Below the pieces are notes generated by a model, which did not search any database, was not told the DNA's origin, and worked only from the letters and a program-made list of their open reading frames with translations. From NCBI GenBank assembly GCA_003640385.1, contig RCAB01000022.1, forward strand, positions 186,001-250,000: 64,000 bases of DNA, read 5' to 3'. A program made the position numbers and the translations under genes. Source of the DNA: Setaria digitata. Taxonomy: Eukaryota; Nematoda; Chromadorea; Rhabditida; Setariidae. Positions within the stretch are counted from its first letter, which is position 1, and every line of letters starts with the position of its first letter. Of this stretch, positions 25,601-39,700 are shown in pieces.

Positions 25601-28600
25601 TCAGGAAAATCACGATGTTTTGTTATGATGAGCGGTATAACTTTATCAATTAGCAATTCAATGTTCAGCAGCAATTCCCTCGAAAAACGGTTCGTTCTTG
25701 GCGCCTTCAATAATAACTTTAAAGAAATATATAAATGAAAATAAGGAACTGATCTCAGCTGTCAAAACCGATATCAAATACGAATTATAATTTCATAGTT
25801 GCTAAAAAAACAAATCATACTTTATACAAACCGATGTCAAGCAACCATAATGCCATACTCTTTGCAGCAACAACCAAAAGGAACCAAAGTTGTCGGAATG
25901 CTGTAGCCAATAAATAACTATCTGCTTGAATACAAGTGATCTGAAAAAGAGCCCATCTGGAACTTTCATAAAGAAAACTACAAACATTTAAAACTAAAAC
26001 AATTTATAATAGGTAATGTTATGCTTGAGTAGAAAAATTAAAACTGAAGCTGTCGAATAATAAAAAATTGAGCTCAAAAAACAGATTAATTTACATAAGA
26101 GGTTATATGCTTGCAAAGAGCTGAATGAACGCTTTCATCTTCAGAGTTTGATTTACTTTTCACTGCTACGGATTGGAAATAATAAACGACAAATATGCGT
26201 AAAAGATGATTTTGACCTGCCGCAGCAATTTTATCAGCAATACCAATTAGTGTGCTGCAATGACAACTATATTTGATTCATATAAAAATTCAGCACTGGT
26301 AAATAAATTACTAAAAAAAACTGTTTTCCGACTTTAAAAAATCAAATTATTCTTATAGCTCAATTCCGTGACTTCCAAAAGAATAAAAGCTATAAATAGC
26401 TTTTTAATTTCACTGACGTGATATATGTCACAACCAAAAGGAAAAAATTGTTTCAGATTTTTCTAAATTAAAGATATTTAAAGAACAAACCCTACAGTAC
26501 TTAAAGCCATTTCGTCGGTAGAGGAAAATGGCAACAATGATAACAACCGATTCAAAGTTATGGGGAGGAATGGAATGATTCTTCCGACTTCCACTTCCAA
26601 AAGAGCCTAGAAATTTAATAAAATGCTAAAAATAATTTATTACACTGAAAACATTTCTTACTAATTTTTCATGTTACCTGAAGTAGAAAAACAAAATGTA
26701 GTAATTTTGTCCTAATACTATCTACGTCTGTATAATTTGCATTTTTTCTCCATGACATATAAGCTATGTTTATAATCGTAGCTTCTTCATTTTATCGTGA
26801 TAAGTTCTTAAAACTGAAATTTTTGAAATCCTCACAAGAAAAACAAGTGTAAAATCAAAGAAATTCAAGATCATTAAAAGAGCTACTCCACCAGACATCA
26901 TCTGTTGTATCACTTAAAACGAAATAGAAATCGTAGATATTACTTATTATAACTCCAAAAATATTAATGATATGAAGAATTCAAAAATGTTACTGGAATG
27001 TAAAAGTTCTACAAGTTTGCAGCATTACGTAGCAAGTTAATCTTTTTTTTTATAAAAAATTTCATTGTAAATGATATAACAGAACTTCCTAATTGATCGA
27101 TATATCTTATCTTTTTTTCGGTGATGAAATAATTCATGCAGACAATACTGTAAAATTCTCTAAAAAAATTCAGCAAGTGCTGCTGTTAACAATAAGATTA
27201 TTTTTTCAAATAAAATTACTGCAACGCGAAAATATAAAACAAAAACTCATTGAGAATTAAATGAAAAGTTTACTTGAAATAAACTGTGTTGTTATACAAA
27301 AATACATAAATGGACGTCATAAGCATAGGATAAAGAAGTTAAGCAGAGGTCACTGTTCTTCCTTCAGCAGTGATCAAAAAAGCAAAAAAGGTTATTTTAA
27401 AGCAGTCTTTTTAATGAAAGCTGTAATCAAACAATAAAATAACTAATATCAATCAGAATCTTCCAGTCGTTAGAAAAACGGTTTTAATTCCATTAACAAA
27501 TAAAGCGTAGGCGTTCAAATCATGCAGTGGAATACATCTTTAATTTTCGATGACACTATGTGAACTAAATAAACCTCACCTCAGTTTTCTGTACTATGTA
27601 GTGCCAAAATTTCTCCTCCTCTGAAATTCCATGATTTTCGATAGAAGGTGAAAGTGTGACTGCTAATAAGGGAGGTGATGATGGTATATCGCTAACTGGC
27701 GAAACTGAACCGGGCGGATTGGACCACTACAACATTGAAATAAGATTATTAATAATGGTTAAAAATCAACAAAGTAATAGTACATTCTTTGAAAACCAAA
27801 TTTTACATTACAGTGTTAGTTCACAAAAACTAAATGGTTGACAAATCGAATTAGTTCAGTAAATAAAAATCCGCTAATTAATGATTTATAATCGAAAGCA
27901 GGAGTACCGACTCAAACTTTAGACTTTTAGTAGGCTGATCCCCTGTGAAATAAGTTAGAATGAAAACTCAATAAATATTGAGCAAAAGGGGTGAAAATTA
28001 AACAACAGATAAAGAAAAATGCAGACAAGAAACATATCTGACAGTTTCCAATGCCAAAGGAAGAAAGTGAAAACACTAGCAAGTAGAAAATCAGATTATG
28101 TGGAAGACAACAATGATGAAAACTGTAGGACGAGATGCATTCCGCTTAAAACAGAAAAAAACCACGAAAAGCGTAAAGAGGAAAGAAGCCTACATATTAC
28201 CTAATTCTTTAACTTTTTGCCCAGTTTCTTTCTGACTCCATTCTGAACTCTACTGGCAACATGAAAATCTGAGATGAAAAAATAACAAACTTTAGTTTTT
28301 GATGATGCATCACCAACAATACCCGCACGTTGAAATTTCTGGCAACTTTGAAAGAATGTTTGTATCTTTGTTTCTGTGGTAAAAACAGAGGAAACAAGCC
28401 TCAGACGAATGCGGAATAATTGTTTGCCACTATCCACCCAACGAATATCTGGTCCAGTATGCTGTAACGGAACTGAATGGAATAAAAAAGTGGAAGACAC
28501 TATTCCTTATTAGCAGTTGAAAAAAATTGAACTGGTGAAACAAACAGACTGATACTTCAATTTCTCGAAAATAGATTAAAATATGAACATATCTGCGGCT

Positions 28601-31600
28601 AATAATGCAATATTATAAGTCGGAAACACCATACCACATAGGAATGACCTACCCCTTTCCCAAATCCTAGCGAATGATGGTTTATATAACCGGATGGTAA
28701 ATCAGCTGCAACTGACAAAGAAAACTCTTGTTGATCATGTTCAATTATTAGATTGTCTTTTTTTAACAAGGGTAACCATGCATATCCAATAGGAATATCA
28801 GAATTCTGCAACTTTAGCAAAAAAAATTTATGTCACGAAATGAAGGTCCCAAAGCAATCACTTCTTCATCCTTACAGAAGAGTTCGAGAACAAGTATACT
28901 AAGGAGGAATTAAAATGAATGAACGAGAATGAGGGATCTGAATTTCAAAGAACCTCTTCCATACATAAGATAACTTTATTTTGAACGAAAAATTAGTAGT
29001 AGCAGAGGGGCTAAGGACTAAAAATAACCTCATTTTGGGATTTGTTTGAAGCAGAGCTCGCAACGGATACATGGCTAAATGAAAACAATAAATGATCAGA
29101 GGTATTTAGAGAGACAGGCAGTTGGATTTTTATCTGAAAACAAAATTCAAAATTACTCAATTTTTGAAATTTACAGAGTACACTACAATCGAAAAGATCA
29201 ACTGCACCTCATACTATTTTCCTTCAAATATACGCCTATAAGGCTCCCGATTAATGAAACCAATATAATTAACAAGTATCATAATTTCTACCTGTTTTAC
29301 CAAAAGTTTCTAATAATAAAACTTGAACGAACAAAATATTACTGCTAGGCTACCAAAAGTTTGAGCAGGCTAGAGGTAACAATACCTCATCACTGAAGAC
29401 TGGATTCTGCTCGTGATACTGAACTGAGCAGCGCATGCTATGTACAAATGGTGTAGGTGAAGAAAGTCGATTGTAAATTACCTAGAATAAAGACATCTGA
29501 AAAATCAACCAAACAAATCGTGAACTGTAAGTTAATTTAATGAATAAGTGAAACTACCAATATGTAAATTAAATTGAAAAAAAGAAAACAAATCTACAGT
29601 TTAGGCACCAAAGACATTCACAGACTCTACAAAATTCTTAGTCCCTGACCCATTTATCGTTTTAATCTATAAGCAAGCATAATATCATCCACTTATTTGA
29701 TTTAGATCTAAAAAGTGAAACGTACTCCAGACATATTATCCTTCCTGGATGCAGAAATGAAACGTACGGTGCATACGATATTGCGTGCCTTATTAAATAT
29801 TTTCTGCGAATCGTATTTCAAAGTTAATGGATAAACATAGAGCAGATTGAAAAATCTTGTATGCGGTTCCATAATAAAATCATTAAAAGACTGAGCTTCG
29901 AAACAGGCTGAGACGACAGGCTCAGATGTTATATTCCATGGATGGACTGCTATAAAAGTCGAATTTATTCGCACTGAAATATGATTAAAAAAAAAAAAAA
30001 AAAAAAAGAGAAAAGAAAAGCTATTGAAAACGATAAGTTAAACCCTACGCAAACATAAAAGGCATGAATTCTTATTTAAATAAAACATGATCAACAGAAG
30101 CACAAACTCGGAAGATCAGATGTTTTCGAAGAGAAATCGATATTCATACTGATAGTAGCAGCCGGTAATGGTACTAACTTTCCAGATTTTTCGGCCCTGC
30201 AGATATGGATAAGCAAAATTAATAATATGATCAAATTTTTTCGGAAACACTGAAGAAAACTAACCGTCCGAAGTCAACGAGAATCTTTTGCAAATCACTG
30301 TCACCCAATCTATTTCCTTCACAACGATAGAGCTGCATCTCATTTGGTAGTTTCGCTCCACATCCCAACATTTCTTGAAATACAGGCCTAAAGTGTCAAG
30401 TTTGTCACAACGATTTTCATTCAAACCACAGATATTCTTTATTTCGATATAATATATTATGAAGAAAAATTTAAGAAAAAACGACATTAATGATTTAACA
30501 TTCCGATATCAAAGGTCTGTTGACTAAGAAAACACACTGACACTAATCTTGTTTTCTCCTATGAAGAACGTATGGAAGACAGATAAAACATGATTAAAAT
30601 TGTTTGAGGTAATCACAAGAAAAATTTAGAGATTTACTTATATGTCTCTCCATACAGCAAATCCAAGAACAGCAATAAGAAAACAATAGAAGGATAACGG
30701 CTAAATTAATATAAAAAGCACAAGAATTATGCATTACATGCATAATGAATTACCCATGAAATGTTTAATTTCATGTTAAAGAAGTAATAAAATAAACCTT
30801 GCAGTCCAAGCAAAAGACATTTTGTCCTGAATGACTTTCGAACAAGCCTGCTGAATTACTTTCTGCAACTTGGCAACACCTTTTAGATCACTTGTTGTTT
30901 TCATATACATTTCGGCCGAAGTGTCCATTGAAAGTAGTCGGTCGACGCGAACAACCAAATATATATCACCGTGTGGTTTAGCAATAGAATACAAAACCTA
31001 CAAATTTGTCTCTAAAAACGTGGAACTGTTAAAGTTAATATTATTAGCAGAAACAATGATAATGAAGAAGTGTGGGCAGATAGAAAAGCAAAGTAACTGG
31101 CAAATTATCAAAAAGAAAGTGCGAATTTCGTTAAATGTTGAAAAACGACTCGGAGTAAGAAATATGTAGTAATAATATTACATTTAAAAGTGAAAAAACG
31201 TGAAAAAACCATTAGGAATGTAAAGAGACGAGCTGAAAAATCCAAAAAATATAAAATGACAATTAAGAGTAAGCGAATGCAATATAAAGAAATCTTTCTT
31301 GAACAAATATCTCAGTTTTTCAAAAACAACCTTCCGAACATTCTTATCCGCAAGTATTCTTTGTGAGAGATTATTAACACCGCCTTCTTCTAATGCGCCT
31401 TTTTCGGCTAGACACTTGGCGACTTCATTCTTTTCACTAACTTTAAGCATTCTAACTAATTCCTCATTGTTCAGATCAATTCGAAACTCTTCAGACAGTC
31501 GATGACCAGCTCGGGAATCGTACAAAAAGATGCGCAGAAAGAAAGGTTCAATCTAAATTTTAAAATTATTGTAAAACGATATCGGTAATCGCAGGAAAGA

Positions 31601-34600
31601 CAACACAGATATCGAAACTGGAATCTAAATTAAAATGAAAAAACATTAGTAAAGCAGTCTCGTCAAAATCCAAGAACTAGTCAATAATCTGTTGAAAAAC
31701 TTCATTAATACCGGAAAAAAGTTGTCATAAAAACCATTTTGAAATCTCTAAGCATTTTGGAAAAGTAACCTGCTTTACATTGGTGCTTGAAGTCGGCAAC
31801 ATAATATTCAACTTCTGGAACTCCACAATAAATCGAACCACTGTTTTATCTTCCGGAGGTCTTCTTATTTCATCCGTAACACTATTTGTCAGCAAACACC
31901 CTGCTTCACTCTTTGGCATCGATAATCGCTAAGCGATAAGAATATTTTTCAGGAATGGAAAAATATAACATAGTGTCGGAAACCATCAAAAACAAATTAA
32001 AAAATTAACTAACATCAAGATCAGAATACAATGCGAACAGCGAACGTCTTTTTACAACGGGAGGTTTTAAAGCTTTCGATGCAGCATTACGTCCAATCCA
32101 AAAGTATGAACCAGATAGTTCTTAAAAATAAATGATTTATGCAGGCACATATTTAGAAATATAAATACATGCCATCAATACATCTGTTGAATTCGTTTAC
32201 TGTCACGCAGTGATTCAGATATCAAATTCCTAAATAGCAACTAACCAGTAGGATCACTACTTGCTATAGATGCCTGTTCATCACTTATTCTTGTGTCCGA
32301 TAGATGTGAATCTATATCGATGCTCGTCGAAGGGATCCCATCTGAAACAACAATTACAAAATACAAACTGACTTATAGGCTACTGGACAGATAATCTACA
32401 ATGATGTTTTTATTGAGTTTAAAAACCTGATCAAATCTACTCATACCTATCATACTTGCCCAATCCCTCAACACTCGTACAATGGTAGTCTCTTTTCGAC
32501 ATGTGATGAGAGAAAAATTTTCCTTCACTTACAGAAGTCCAATCATAAAGCTTAAATATTTCCAATGATAATTTGTTGGATAGGAGTCACGATCTTTCAT
32601 ACAACTCCTTACTATTTAAAATTCCTTCTTTTATAAATGGAAGAGCTCAATTATTGGAATGAGAAAGTAATACGATTGAAAATATGCAATTCCGTCTCAT
32701 GATGAAAATATTAACGCGCTATTTTGTGCTTTTCGTTTCTTTTTTATTTCTTTTTTTTATGTTCATTTTCACACACATACAAAAAATATATATAGAGCTA
32801 ATGCAAATTGTTTATTCACATCGTGTTGCAGATGATGTCAACAAGGAAAGAGGAAAACAGTTGTGCGGCATTCACCATCAAACGCAAATAACAGTCGGCC
32901 GCCCACCGTCAAACGATCAAACCGTTACTGCCCTTCTTCACTTCCTCCTTTATTTCGATTACTAAATCTTTCTTCTTTTTTTATCGATTTTTGAATATCC
33001 ATGAAGTAAATAATTTCGGAAGGAGCCTATTACAATTTTTTCGGTTGTCTTCTCTTAATCGTATAAGTGTGAATGATGATTAAGAGAACACAATCGAATT
33101 TGTTGTAATCTTATGCTCACATCATGGCCTATTTTTGTGAATATATTGAATTAAAGATTTGATTCTTTTCTATAAAATCTAAAATACAAAGAGAAAGACT
33201 GAAGGAGTCTAAATCTGTAAAGTGGAAAATTTATGCCACACTCTCCGCCTACTTATAGCTAATGACCTTTCTTTACAATATAAGTCAGACGGGTAACCTT
33301 TGCAATCGCCAGCTAAAGCACGATCAATTTCAATTAACCACCGTGGTAAATCACTATCAGAATCAGCCGCCAAAATCCAAGAACGTCGTTCCGTACCAAA
33401 TCCACTTATCTTTAATAGATTTTTATCATCTATACTTTTCAAAGTCCAAGCATTATCTACAAAATCCATTGACGTAATCGAAGAATTAAGGATTTTATGT
33501 CTTGCGAATTATTTCAAATTAAAGAAGAAAAAATCAGCTTATTTATATTCAACATTGTCATTCTAACTACCAGAATAATTCGAAGCAACATTTCTCTCCC
33601 AGACAAACAAACAAATACGATTCTATAACAGCATACAAGCGTAGAAACATAAAAAATGTTAAGCTACATGATCTTTTAGCTGCGGATTTAATTTACGAAT
33701 TACGCATAAAACTTAGTACAGAAAATTTATGACTAAATGATTTACTTCTTTAAATAATTATTTTGTTTACACTTACTTCAAGAACATTTCTGCCTTTCTT
33801 ACTAGTTGATAAAGCCGCCTGCTGTATGATTATTGGTGGATGTATTAATGGTGCAAACTGCGACTTTCTCATTTCTAATAAAACCTTCCCATTGTCTTCT
33901 TTCCTTAGCACACAGTAGCGTTTCTTCATACTCTATAAATAAATTATTTTAAACTTTTTATTTTGCGAGTTCATCCATTAAAAATAAGTCAATTATTTGT
34001 GAAGAAAAATCAATTGGAGTAATTAACAATTCCCTAGAATAATTTTCTTGTCTGAGATGTTGATCCATATATATGCTTATGATAGTAAATGATTTTCTTA
34101 TGCACTAACTGAACTGGAAGTCTGCATATAGAATACATTTCCAATCACCTTTACATGGCAGTTATCAGTCGTCACTAACCTTAAAATTATCCAGAAGCCT
34201 AGTTTCTGGAACAATAAACAGGAATCCTTCCCGAATAATATCTGAACTGTAGTGACCATCTAACTCCTAAAATACACATATACTTAAATGTTAAAGATAC
34301 TGAATATTGAACAGATGTTGCGGGAAAAAAAAAAATAGAAACCAAATGAAATTTGCAGTATGCCGCAAATTATTAGGTGTAAAGAATGATGAATTTAACC
34401 TCTTTTTGCTCCTCATAAACCATATCACTTTCATAAATCAGTGGTTGAAGATCAACATCATGACTGAAAAAAACCCATTATCGTTGAATCCTTATTTAAA
34501 AAAAAAAAACAATACAAGTAATTTTTCAGTACTCCAAATTCGACTTAGATGTCAAAAAATCTTATTATTCAGGAAATGACATACAGTAGAAAGTTCAAAG

Positions 34601-36069
34601 TTCCTCTCAGAAAACAATACCCTAAATTAGGTCTACTATCTACAAATCTCGTAACTTAGTGGAACGAGGAAGAAAAAGTACACTAGAAACTTTCTCAATG
34701 CAATGTTTAATGTACCGAAATATAAGTGTCTTTTTTTAATCAATTTCAAATCCTTAACTACTTACTCAGAAATAGCTTTATAATCACAACCGAATTGTGA
34801 ATAATTAAAACGGATAATGCGATGAGGGGTAATGTAAAATGCAAGGGCCTCTTGTGTAAGTAACCATTTTGCTTCTGTTATTTCTCGTAGGCATGATGGT
34901 ACCATCGTCCATTCCGTTGGAGATAATGATATTTCCTAGATTAAATTTTTGAATTTCTTCTAATGGAACCTTAATATAAGAAATAATAAAATTTGAACAA
35001 ATTTAGAATCAATCCAAAGATGTGGAGAAAAAAGGTACCGTGATATCATCGCGTGGAAATAGCAATAAATCTCGTTGATTGAGGTTTTCTATTATCGACG
35101 TATTTTCTCCCAAAAACTTTTCATAATCTAATGGTTCAGCTAACGGACGTCTACGCTGTAAAAAATAGAACTCAAGAAATTTTAAAAGCGAAAAGGCAGT
35201 TGCACATATTAAAATATCCAATTCATAGTTTAATCAGGAAGTTCATAACTGGAAAAGTCAAGTTACATCCGATATAATAAATACAAACTGTTATATTTAT
35301 AGGAAAGTCTCGATACTGGATAATGAATAAATAACCGTCGGATTCATTGCGCTCATTGCTGTTCGCACAGCTTCACGGGCTTCTCGAGCTTGTCCTGGCT
35401 TTCCAACCACAGCGGTGAACCTATAACTCTAACAAATTAACTGAACAGTTTGTAATGACATATAAGAACGGCAAGAGAAGCTTAGACATTTTGATCCTGG
35501 ATTTGAAAGTTATTTCATTCTATATCTTGATGAAATCTCATTGTTTTTATTAAATTTAAAAGCTTATAACTTTTTTTGCTCCAGTTTTCCTTCGTTGCTA
35601 TCCAAATTACTACTTGATTTATATGCAACCAATTCAGTGACTGCTTTACTAAAATGATCTGGCAGGATCATACCTTTATTCGAAGTTAATTAAAATCCTT
35701 TGCTTACTTCTTGTTACTCTAAGGTGTATGTAAATAAAGCTTCTGGTTTTGCTTTAAAAAGTGGAAAAAAATTGTTGAAATTCGACTTCATGATTACAGC
35801 AGTTCCATATCTAAGAGATTTAAATGAACTAAAAAAGAATCTAAAAAAACTCATATATTACCTGTCAACAATCAAATTTGACATCAAATTTCAGAGCTTA
35901 CTTAATAGCAGGTTAAGCATACTTTCAACAACTCTAACTAAAAGGTATACTTGCGCAAATGTCCACTAGCTAATCGTTGACTTGTTATGTCCACCAAAGC
36001 ACTGCTGCCGGTACTGGACACAGATGCCATAGAACGACGATCGTCATATCGAGGTGTGCTTCCCTTCAT
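16045..36069 (-). CDS. Zizimin-type DOCK guanine nucleotide exchange factor (DOCK-D, 49 exons)
   Basis: I joined 49 exons from ATG 36069-36067 to stop TAA 16047-16045. All phases agree, giving about 2,268 residues against about 2,070 in vertebrate DOCK9/11. Exon coordinates are given in the four region entries that follow. The N-terminal [10 protein letters not shown] block, the PH domain, the C2-like DHR1 and the C-terminal DHR2 with GPLAYAEAF place it in the zizimin subfamily (DOCK9/10/11), not DOCK1-5 or DOCK6-8. Zizimins activate Cdc42 and sometimes Rac by catalysing GDP/GTP exchange through DHR2. The PH domain and DHR1 bind phosphoinositides and direct the protein to membranes, where it shapes the actin cytoskeleton. 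A TTATTAGCAG acceptor two bases before the ATG suggests trans-splicing of a spliced leader. The gene is divergent from eEF1B. The end of the exon starting at 19308 is uncertain (19098 or 19131). No damage is seen. Confidence 0.93.
19973..27726 (-). other. DOCK-D central helical-repeat region (exons 21-38)
   Basis: Exons run 27726-27580, 26606-26491, 26254-26095, 25940-25821, 25716-25558, 25447-25364, 25032-24873, 24605-24510, 24087-23903, 23685-23556, 23177-22996, 22685-22495, 22176-22046, 21807-21668, 21424-21281, 20915-20753, 20485-20383 and 20090-19973. This is the alpha-helical scaffold between DHR1 and DHR2. Family landmarks are [62 protein letters not shown] and [13 protein letters not shown]. 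Serine-rich inserts near 23177-22996 and 22176-22046 vary in the family and are likely phosphorylation-prone loops. A tempting 34-nt exon at 22903-22870 was dropped because it breaks the phase, while skipping it restores the family match. Confidence 0.8.
24810..24833. repeat. (AT)n microsatellite
   Basis: A run of twelve AT units lies in a DOCK intron. A shorter TA run is present near 18877-18890. Confidence 0.9.
28291..32341 (-). other. DOCK-D linker and DHR1 (C2-like) region (exons 9-20)
   Basis: Exons run 32341-32246, 32120-32014, 31928-31770, 31552-31331, 30997-30798, 30387-30265, 30196-30108, 29973-29726, 29481-29386, 29133-29029, 28805-28653 and 28461-28291. [20 protein letters not shown] and the SFAWTAR block precede DHR1, as in other zizimins. 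DHR1 covers roughly residues 620-850. [20 protein letters not shown] and [13 protein letters not shown] form its first strands, [20 protein letters not shown] a central strand pair, and [14 protein letters not shown] the last part. In the DOCK family this C2-like fold binds phosphoinositides. The block [20 protein letters not shown] that follows is also typical. Confidence 0.85.
33253..36069 (-). other. DOCK-D N-terminal region and PH domain (exons 1-8)
   Basis: Exons run 36069-35951, 35420-35336, 35155-35039, 34935-34766, 34463-34400, 34266-34180, 33932-33777 and 33409-33253. Residues about 40-110 contain [19 protein letters not shown] and [14 protein letters not shown] followed by [10 protein letters not shown], which match the conserved zizimin N-terminus. 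The PH domain spans roughly residues 190-310. [10 protein letters not shown] is an early strand, and [20 protein letters not shown] holds the usual final strand and helix with its conserved tryptophan. The start of exon 8 at 33409 (acceptor TTATTAAAG) was chosen over longer readings because it keeps the PH core the normal length and keeps the phase. Confidence 0.85.
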
Positions 36070-36799
36070 TCTGCTAATAAAAATGAATCATAGAACGACG
36101 ACGGACATATCTTATTCTAACAAAAAAGAACAGGTAACTAAACATCTAATAAAATGATGATTGATTACCCGTACTGATTAAGCAATTCACATATCTAACA
36201 GCAACTGTATCCGATAAAAATTTACCAACATCAGTTCGACTGCATTTGCAAAGAGAACTTATGTGCCGATTAACTCTGTTATTCGTGACATGTTTATCAC
36301 TTCATTTATGATTTCTCATCAGTTAACATCTAACTTAAGCAAGCCTGTCATTTGTGAAATTATCAGTAACTATATGACAACGTCAAGGATTAATTCCAAA
36401 TACTCTCTCAAATATCTCCAAAAGTTGAACAGCACAGAATATTTCGATCATTAAACTTTTTGCAAAAAAGAATCATAATTCTCCTAGGAATTGATCTTGC
36501 GACTTTTGGTAATAGATTTGTGAGTGGTATCGATATGCAATTCTGATTGGCCGTGAATATGGGATTTTTCGAAGATGTCCTAGTTCAGCTTTTTTGCCTC
36601 TTAGTTAGCAGAGAACACTTGTAAATCTGAGCTATTCTAAAAGAATTAGTGTTTTTTTTCTAGCTTGCTAAGCAAGCAGTTTTTTAAACGAAAGGATTTA
36701 AAACAAAAAAACACCGCATTTCTTTTTCATGTACGACAAAAATTTTGCCCATTGTCATTCATGCAAGTTTATTAACTAAAATACAAAGATTGCAGGGAA
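36070..36799. promoter_or_regulatory. Divergent promoter region between the DOCK-D and eEF1B genes
   Basis: About 730 bp separate the two start codons, which point away from each other. The stretch is AT-rich with no recognisable gene and must hold the promoters and leaders of both genes. Likely spliced-leader acceptors lie at its two ends: minus strand AG at 36072-36071 and plus strand AG at 36794-36795. Shared regulation is possible but not shown by the sequence. Confidence 0.6.
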
Positions 36800-39700
36800 A
36801 TGGTATCGGTGGAAAGTCTTTTGTCAGAAGTGACTCCATTATTGGGATGCCGATTGGCTTTGAGAACAGCGGAAGAGCTATTTTTTGGCGATAAAATACT
36901 CCACCATTATCACTCAAACGACGGATCAACTAAGGCGATATCTGGTTTATTTTTGATTCACTTACTGTTTCCTCATCTTTTTTAACTTTGTTCGATTGCT
37001 GCTTGCACTCATATCATTTTCCAGCAATATAAGCTTCACGTCACTCTTCATTTTAATTCCAGCTGAAGATAATTTTGCTACATGCATTAAGAGAACTAAA
37101 CGATTAATATAAATTGCAAAAAAAAAAAATGATTAGTCTAAAAAAAGTTATGTTTATTACTTTCCTAGACGTTTATTCCATTTCCAGAGGCGATAAAATG
37201 AGCCAATTTTAATCTCAGTTAAAAACTTTCGTATTCACAGCCCAACAATCTGCAGTTATTATTCAGCCCCAATAGTAGTGTACTATTTGTTAACAGCTTA
37301 TATTTGTGTCCTCATTAAGATCGATAGCTGTAGTAGACACTAATTCAAACCAACTTCGCCAATTTTTTAGATAGTACCCATGATCCAGTATGTCGGAAGG
37401 GTAAGAACAAGGATCAAGGAAACAAAACTCGTAGCAGTCGTACACATGAAAAGCCTATGAGTTCAGATGGTTTACGAGATGCTATAGCTAGTGCCAGGAA
37501 AACATTAAAAAAAGCACTAGAAGATACTGACGGTGAGTGAACTTACTGTACATGGCCTCGAGCCTTATGATTCTTATTGTGGGATTCAAAAATGCTTAAC
37601 TTATGTGGGAGAGAAAAAGGTAGCCAGTTTTTTTTTTCTTTTAATGACTTAAAGATCTGTTTTTTTTGCAAAGCTGATAAGGTATTTGGTCAGTATCGGT
37701 TGATTTAGTATTGCAGTAATGACATTACTTATTGCTGGTTAAAATAATTGTATTATAGCCCTCACATATATCTGGTTAGCATTTCTTTTTTTTTCACTGG
37801 TTGCTTTGCAGCGCCCTTTCTCCATTTTGCGTGAGCTTATATTATAAGGTAAAACCCTCAAACCACTTTTTTTTTTAAACTCATCATTCGTAAGGCTGGT
37901 TCACATTTCCGGCGTTCACTTGCCTATCCCTATTAGTTTCTATTGCGCTGTTATCGTTTTAATTTTATTTTCGGAAAACATTCTGCTACCTACTGCCATA
38001 GATAATCAATTTTTGTCAGTCAGATTTTGTGGGACGAAATTGTAGCAAAAGAGATCTAGCGCCAAGTTTATCAACTTTATATATTTGTAGTTCCTTTTTC
38101 TTTTTTTCAGAAAGCGGAGCAGATGATGCATTAGGAAAGTTAACAGATGAAGTTGTCGCACTGAAGAAAATGAGTGACGAAATGCGGAATGAAATCGAAA
38201 AATTGCGTGAAGATTTCCAGAAATTACTGCAGTACGTCCAACAGGTCTCCACAAGTTTTTCAAAGATATTTCTTGCATTTAGCATTTCATATATTTTCCT
38301 TGTTCTCGCTTAGCTAATTAAATTGCCAACATCTTCCTGTCTATAATTAGTTATCCCTCACTTCGCGCTAGTAGAAGTCATGCATTTTTCATTTTAGAAC
38401 TCGCTTTACATGATTCGTTGACAGAATCTAAAATACATTCTATAAAATTTTATTAATAATATGTCCTAATGTTTTAGATTCGTTATGCTTTATAATAAAA
38501 ACCTCTTTAGTCCGGGTGAGAAATAAAGATGGTGCTAATCATAAAACTGATGCAGTTCATTGATGCGTTTTTTCAATATTTTCTTTTCTTTCTTTTTTTC
38601 TTTTACTTTTTTGTTACAATTTCTGATTCAATTCTCCAACAAAGTCCGTTAGTATCGAGACTTTTTATGACCAGGTATACAGTTATTAAAACTGGATATC
38701 AATTGCAGTTGAAGCCTTGCATATCTTCTGCACTGGAAGGAGTTGGAAATAGAATACTTATTTTGGGCGATGGCAATCTTTCGTTCAGTCTTGCATTTGC
38801 TCGTATGCATCCTGAAACCGAAATCTACGCGAGCGTTTTAGAAAATTATTCTGAATTTATCAGGAGATATCCTTCCGGTAAAAAGAATATCAGCGAACTT
38901 CGTAGTCATTATCCTTATGTTCACATCTTATTTTCGGTCGATGCTTGCTTGTTTCCAAAAAATTGGATTGGTTTTTACGATGATATTATCTGGAATTTTC
39001 CTCATCACTGTGGGAAAGCAAACCTTCGTAAAAGTTGTCACCTGATGCGGAAGGCATTTGCAAGTATTGGCCAGATATTATCTTGTGGTCGTTTCCACAT
39101 TACTCTTGCTAAGGGACAAAGTGGGTTGGATCATTTGTCCATATTGTTTAAGCGAAACTTTAAATATAGACGATTACCTGAACATAGGTCAGATAGTTGG
39201 AATATAATATACATAGCTGCAGAAGAATACTTTATTCTTCAGGAAGCTTCTGTTTTTCGACCAGAATTATTCTCCTCATATATCAGTTCAGGATATCATA
39301 ATACGGAGCGATCTTTCCATTATCGGATTGGGTCTGAAACTCTCACTTTCGTAAGAACTCCTATTGTTGCTAAAATCAAAGAATTCGTTGAATATGAAAA
39401 TAAAATTTTTAGAATTAGAGGGGTAGCTCATGAGTGGAGGCCGTTTTTCCAGCGAGACCTATCAGTTGTTTATTTGAATCTCGAAAAAGCTGCAGAATTG
39501 GAGAAGATTTTATTTTCCCTAATTGAAGAACTTTGCGGTAATACGTTAGTAGACTTTTTTGAAGTCATGAACTTGCGAACGGAATATTTGGAACAGCCTA
39601 ATCGCATTTACCGTCTTGTCTGGCAGGGTTGGGAGATTCCATTATCCAAAAATCTTTGTAATTCGCTTCATGAAGAAATAAAATTGACACTTAACAACTG

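Noticed and set aside
38529..38666. Upstream in-frame ATG of the nested gene giving a hydrophobic N-terminus
   Set aside because: The 46 extra residues are mostly F, L and Y encoded by a T/C-rich tract, as expected of a splice-acceptor pyrimidine tract. The family similarity begins after residue 60, so the start at 38667 is preferred.
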